DNA of 7,835 nt from Acidobacteriota bacterium (lineage in GTDB: Bacteria > Acidobacteriota > Terriglobia > Acidoferrales > UBA7541): the NCBI GenBank assembly GCA_019239815.1, contig JAFAZL010000684.1, positions 1 through 7,835 on the forward strand, written 5' to 3'. The notes beneath the pieces were generated by a model. That model was given only the letters and a program-made list of their open reading frames with translations. It did not search any database and was not told where the DNA came from. Below, piece by piece: positions 6,653 to 7,835 of the stretch (its first letter is position 1; each line of letters opens with the position of its first letter). Made by a program: the position numbers and the translations under genes.

Positions 6653-6684
6653 TTGTAATCGATCGCCCGCATGAAATCTTGCAT
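6649..6684 (-). other. Possible 11-codon leader reading frame overlapping the rnhB start
   Basis: An ATG at 6684 opens a frame encoding MQDFMRAIDYK whose TGA overlaps the rnhB ATG in an ATGA arrangement. It lies inside the predicted rnhB leader. Such overlaps let a ribosome finishing one frame restart on the next, which would help since rnhB has no visible ribosome-binding site. The leader itself also lacks a clear one, and so short a frame may be chance. Confidence 0.2.
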
Positions 6685-6712
6685 GAAAATTTTGAACGGC
6701 CGCCCGTCGCCG

Positions 6713-6721
6713 ATTCTAGCA
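6713..6721 (-). promoter_or_regulatory. Extended -10 promoter candidate for rnhB
   Basis: The minus strand reads TGCTAGAAT: a TG extension, one base, then TAGAAT (five of six matches to TATAAT) at 6713-6718. The base block at the -35 position (6736-6741, CTCACC) is poor, which is usual for extended -10 promoters. Transcription would start near 6706, about 54 bases before the rnhB ATG and after the upstream permease gene's stop. Confidence 0.45.
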
Positions 6722-6796
6722 CGCTGTTTGTGGGCGGTGAGGCATCCGAAATGTGAGTCGCTGTGCTAAATATTCAACGGGTAGCGCGTTCGGGCG

Positions 6797-7835
6797 CTAT
6801 TCGTAGCGGAGTGCGACCAACGGATCGACCCGCATCGCCCGGCGCGCGGGCAGGTAGGCGGCGAATAACGCGAACGCGAATAGCAGCACGGCCGCGACGG
6901 CGAGCGGCAAAGGGTCGTGCGCACCGACCTCGAAGAGCAACGTGCTCATGAGCCGCGCGCAGAACCATGCGCCGAGAATGCCGGCCGCGCCGCCGACCAT
7001 CGTCCAGCGGCCGATGTTCCACAGCACCATGCTGAGGATATTTTGCGGGCTGGCACCCAGTGCCATGCGCACGCCGATCTCGCGTGTCTGCTGCGCGACC
7101 AGGAATCCGACGACGCCATATATGCCGATGGCCGCCAGCGCCACTCCGATGGCGGCAAACAACGTGAGAACAATGGCGTTGAACCTGGGACGCTCTGCCA
7201 GTTTTTGCACGCGAAGTATCAGCGGCTCGACGGTCACCGGAACGGTAGGATCGATCGACGCGGCTTCGGATCGCACCCATTTGCCGATCATCGCGGCACT
7301 GAGCGGCGTCTTGAAGATCAAGTGAGCCGTGCGGTAGTAGCCGTCCCGGCTTTCTCTCCAAGGCAGGTAAAACTCCGGTCCGCCGGTGGAAGCGAGACCA
7401 TCGTTCTTGACGTCGGCAGCAACGCCGACAATCGTTCCCCATTCTTGGTGTTGCGCAAAGCGAAATGGTTTGCCGAGGGCATCAACTTCCCCGAGGAGAC
7501 GCTTCGCCAAAGCTGCGCTCAGGATCACCGGGTACCCGATGGGAGACATGTCTTGCGCGTTAAAGGCTCGGCCTTTTTCGATGCGAATGCCGAGCGCCGC
7601 AAAATATTCCGGGGTTATGTATCGATAGCCTACCATTCCGCCGGTGCCGCTTGCGAATTTTGGCAAGCCCGCAATCTCGATCGCGGAAAGAAACGTCGCC
7701 TGCATCCCGCCAGATGGCGGGAGCGTGTCGCTGAGCGCCAACGCGCCGATTCCTGGCAGCCGCCCCAGTCGCGCCTGAAGGTCGCGAAAAAATTCGAGCT
7801 GCTGCGTGGCCTTCGGGTACCTATATTCCGGCAGA
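6797..7835 (-). CDS. MacB/FtsX-family ABC transporter permease (5' end missing)
   Basis: The C-terminal 345 residues of a permease whose frame is open to the right edge; the TTG at 7741 is internal. The visible N-terminal part (about nt 7181-7835) is the extracytoplasmic MacB-like core domain, with LPGIGALALSDTLPPSGG and YRYITPEYFAALGIRIEKGR, both typical of this group. Three membrane helices follow, at about nt 7094-7180, 6962-7036 and 6851-6910. The FtsX signature REIGVRMALGAS lies between the first two, and the end is the classic YLPARRAMRVDPLVALRYE. This matches the large FtsX-type permeases (about 800 residues, two FtsX domains) that are numerous in Acidobacteriota, in which case this is the second half. 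They act with a MacB-type ATPase in export or envelope functions and do not form an ordinary import channel. No ATPase gene is in the window, and the substrate is unknown. Confidence 0.93.
   Translation of the reverse strand, partial: LPEYRYPKATQQLEFFRDLQARLGRLPGIGALALSDTLPPSGGMQATFLSAIEIAGLPKFASGTGGMVGYRYITPEYFAALGIRIEKGRAFNAQDMSPIGYPVILSAALAKRLLGEVDALGKPFRFAQHQEWGTIVGVAADVKNDGLASTGGPEFYLPWRESRDGYYRTAHLIFKTPLSAAMIGKWVRSEAASIDPTVPVTVEPLILRVQKLAERPRFNAIVLTLFAAIGVALAAIGIYGVVGFLVAQQTREIGVRMALGASPQNILSMVLWNIGRWTMVGGAAGILGAWFCARLMSTLLFEVGAHDPLPLAVAAVLLFAFALFAAYLPARRAMRVDPLVALRYE

Noticed and set aside
6774..7442. A 222-codon minus-strand frame overlapping the permease.
   Set aside because: It is an Arg-rich shifted reading of the permease, whose own frame has the FtsX signature and membrane helices.

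Overview
This window looks like ordinary chromosome from a GC-rich Gram-negative bacterium. An Acidobacteriota origin fits best: it carries a MacB-like FtsX-family permease of the kind abundant in that phylum, a long TPR protein with acidic linkers, and a PAS-GGDEF protein of familiar style. This is inferred from protein style only, since no rRNA or other phylogenetic marker is present. I see no mobile element, CRISPR array, tRNA, rRNA or phage gene.

Layout, left to right. (1) At 1-849 on the plus strand is the 3' part of a PAS-GGDEF diguanylate cyclase with intact active and inhibitory sites. (2) It converges, with only 8 bp between the stop codons, on a leftward gene block. Read in its own direction this block runs: a 1025-residue TPR protein (2565-5642), a small two-helix membrane protein (2274-2540), thiamine-phosphate synthase thiE (1536-2258) and a HAD-family phosphatase (858-1460). 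The first three are 24 and 15 bp apart and the last gap is 75 bp, so one transcript is likely. (3) A 320-bp spacer (5643-5962) holds a good sigma-70-like promoter for that block, a CCAAA-C-TTTGG dyad just upstream of its -35 box, and a weak candidate terminator for the gene before it. (4) Ribonuclease HII, rnhB (5963-6652), is also leftward and has its own extended -10 promoter candidate. (5) The 3' part of an ABC-transporter permease of the MacB/FtsX type (6797-7835), leftward, runs off the right edge.

The genes do not form one obvious pathway. ThiE makes thiamine monophosphate, RNase HII removes RNA from DNA, the cyclase makes c-di-GMP, and the TPR protein is probably a scaffold. No other thiamine genes and no TPP riboswitch are visible, so thiE seems to ride on the TPR gene's promoter.

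I did not find a convincing new system. The items most worth a second look are the array of short acidic/hydrophobic motifs in the TPR protein's linker, the TPR/membrane-protein/thiE/HAD gene order, the dyad beside the TPR promoter, and two tiny reading frames whose stops overlap the starts of rnhB and the HAD gene.
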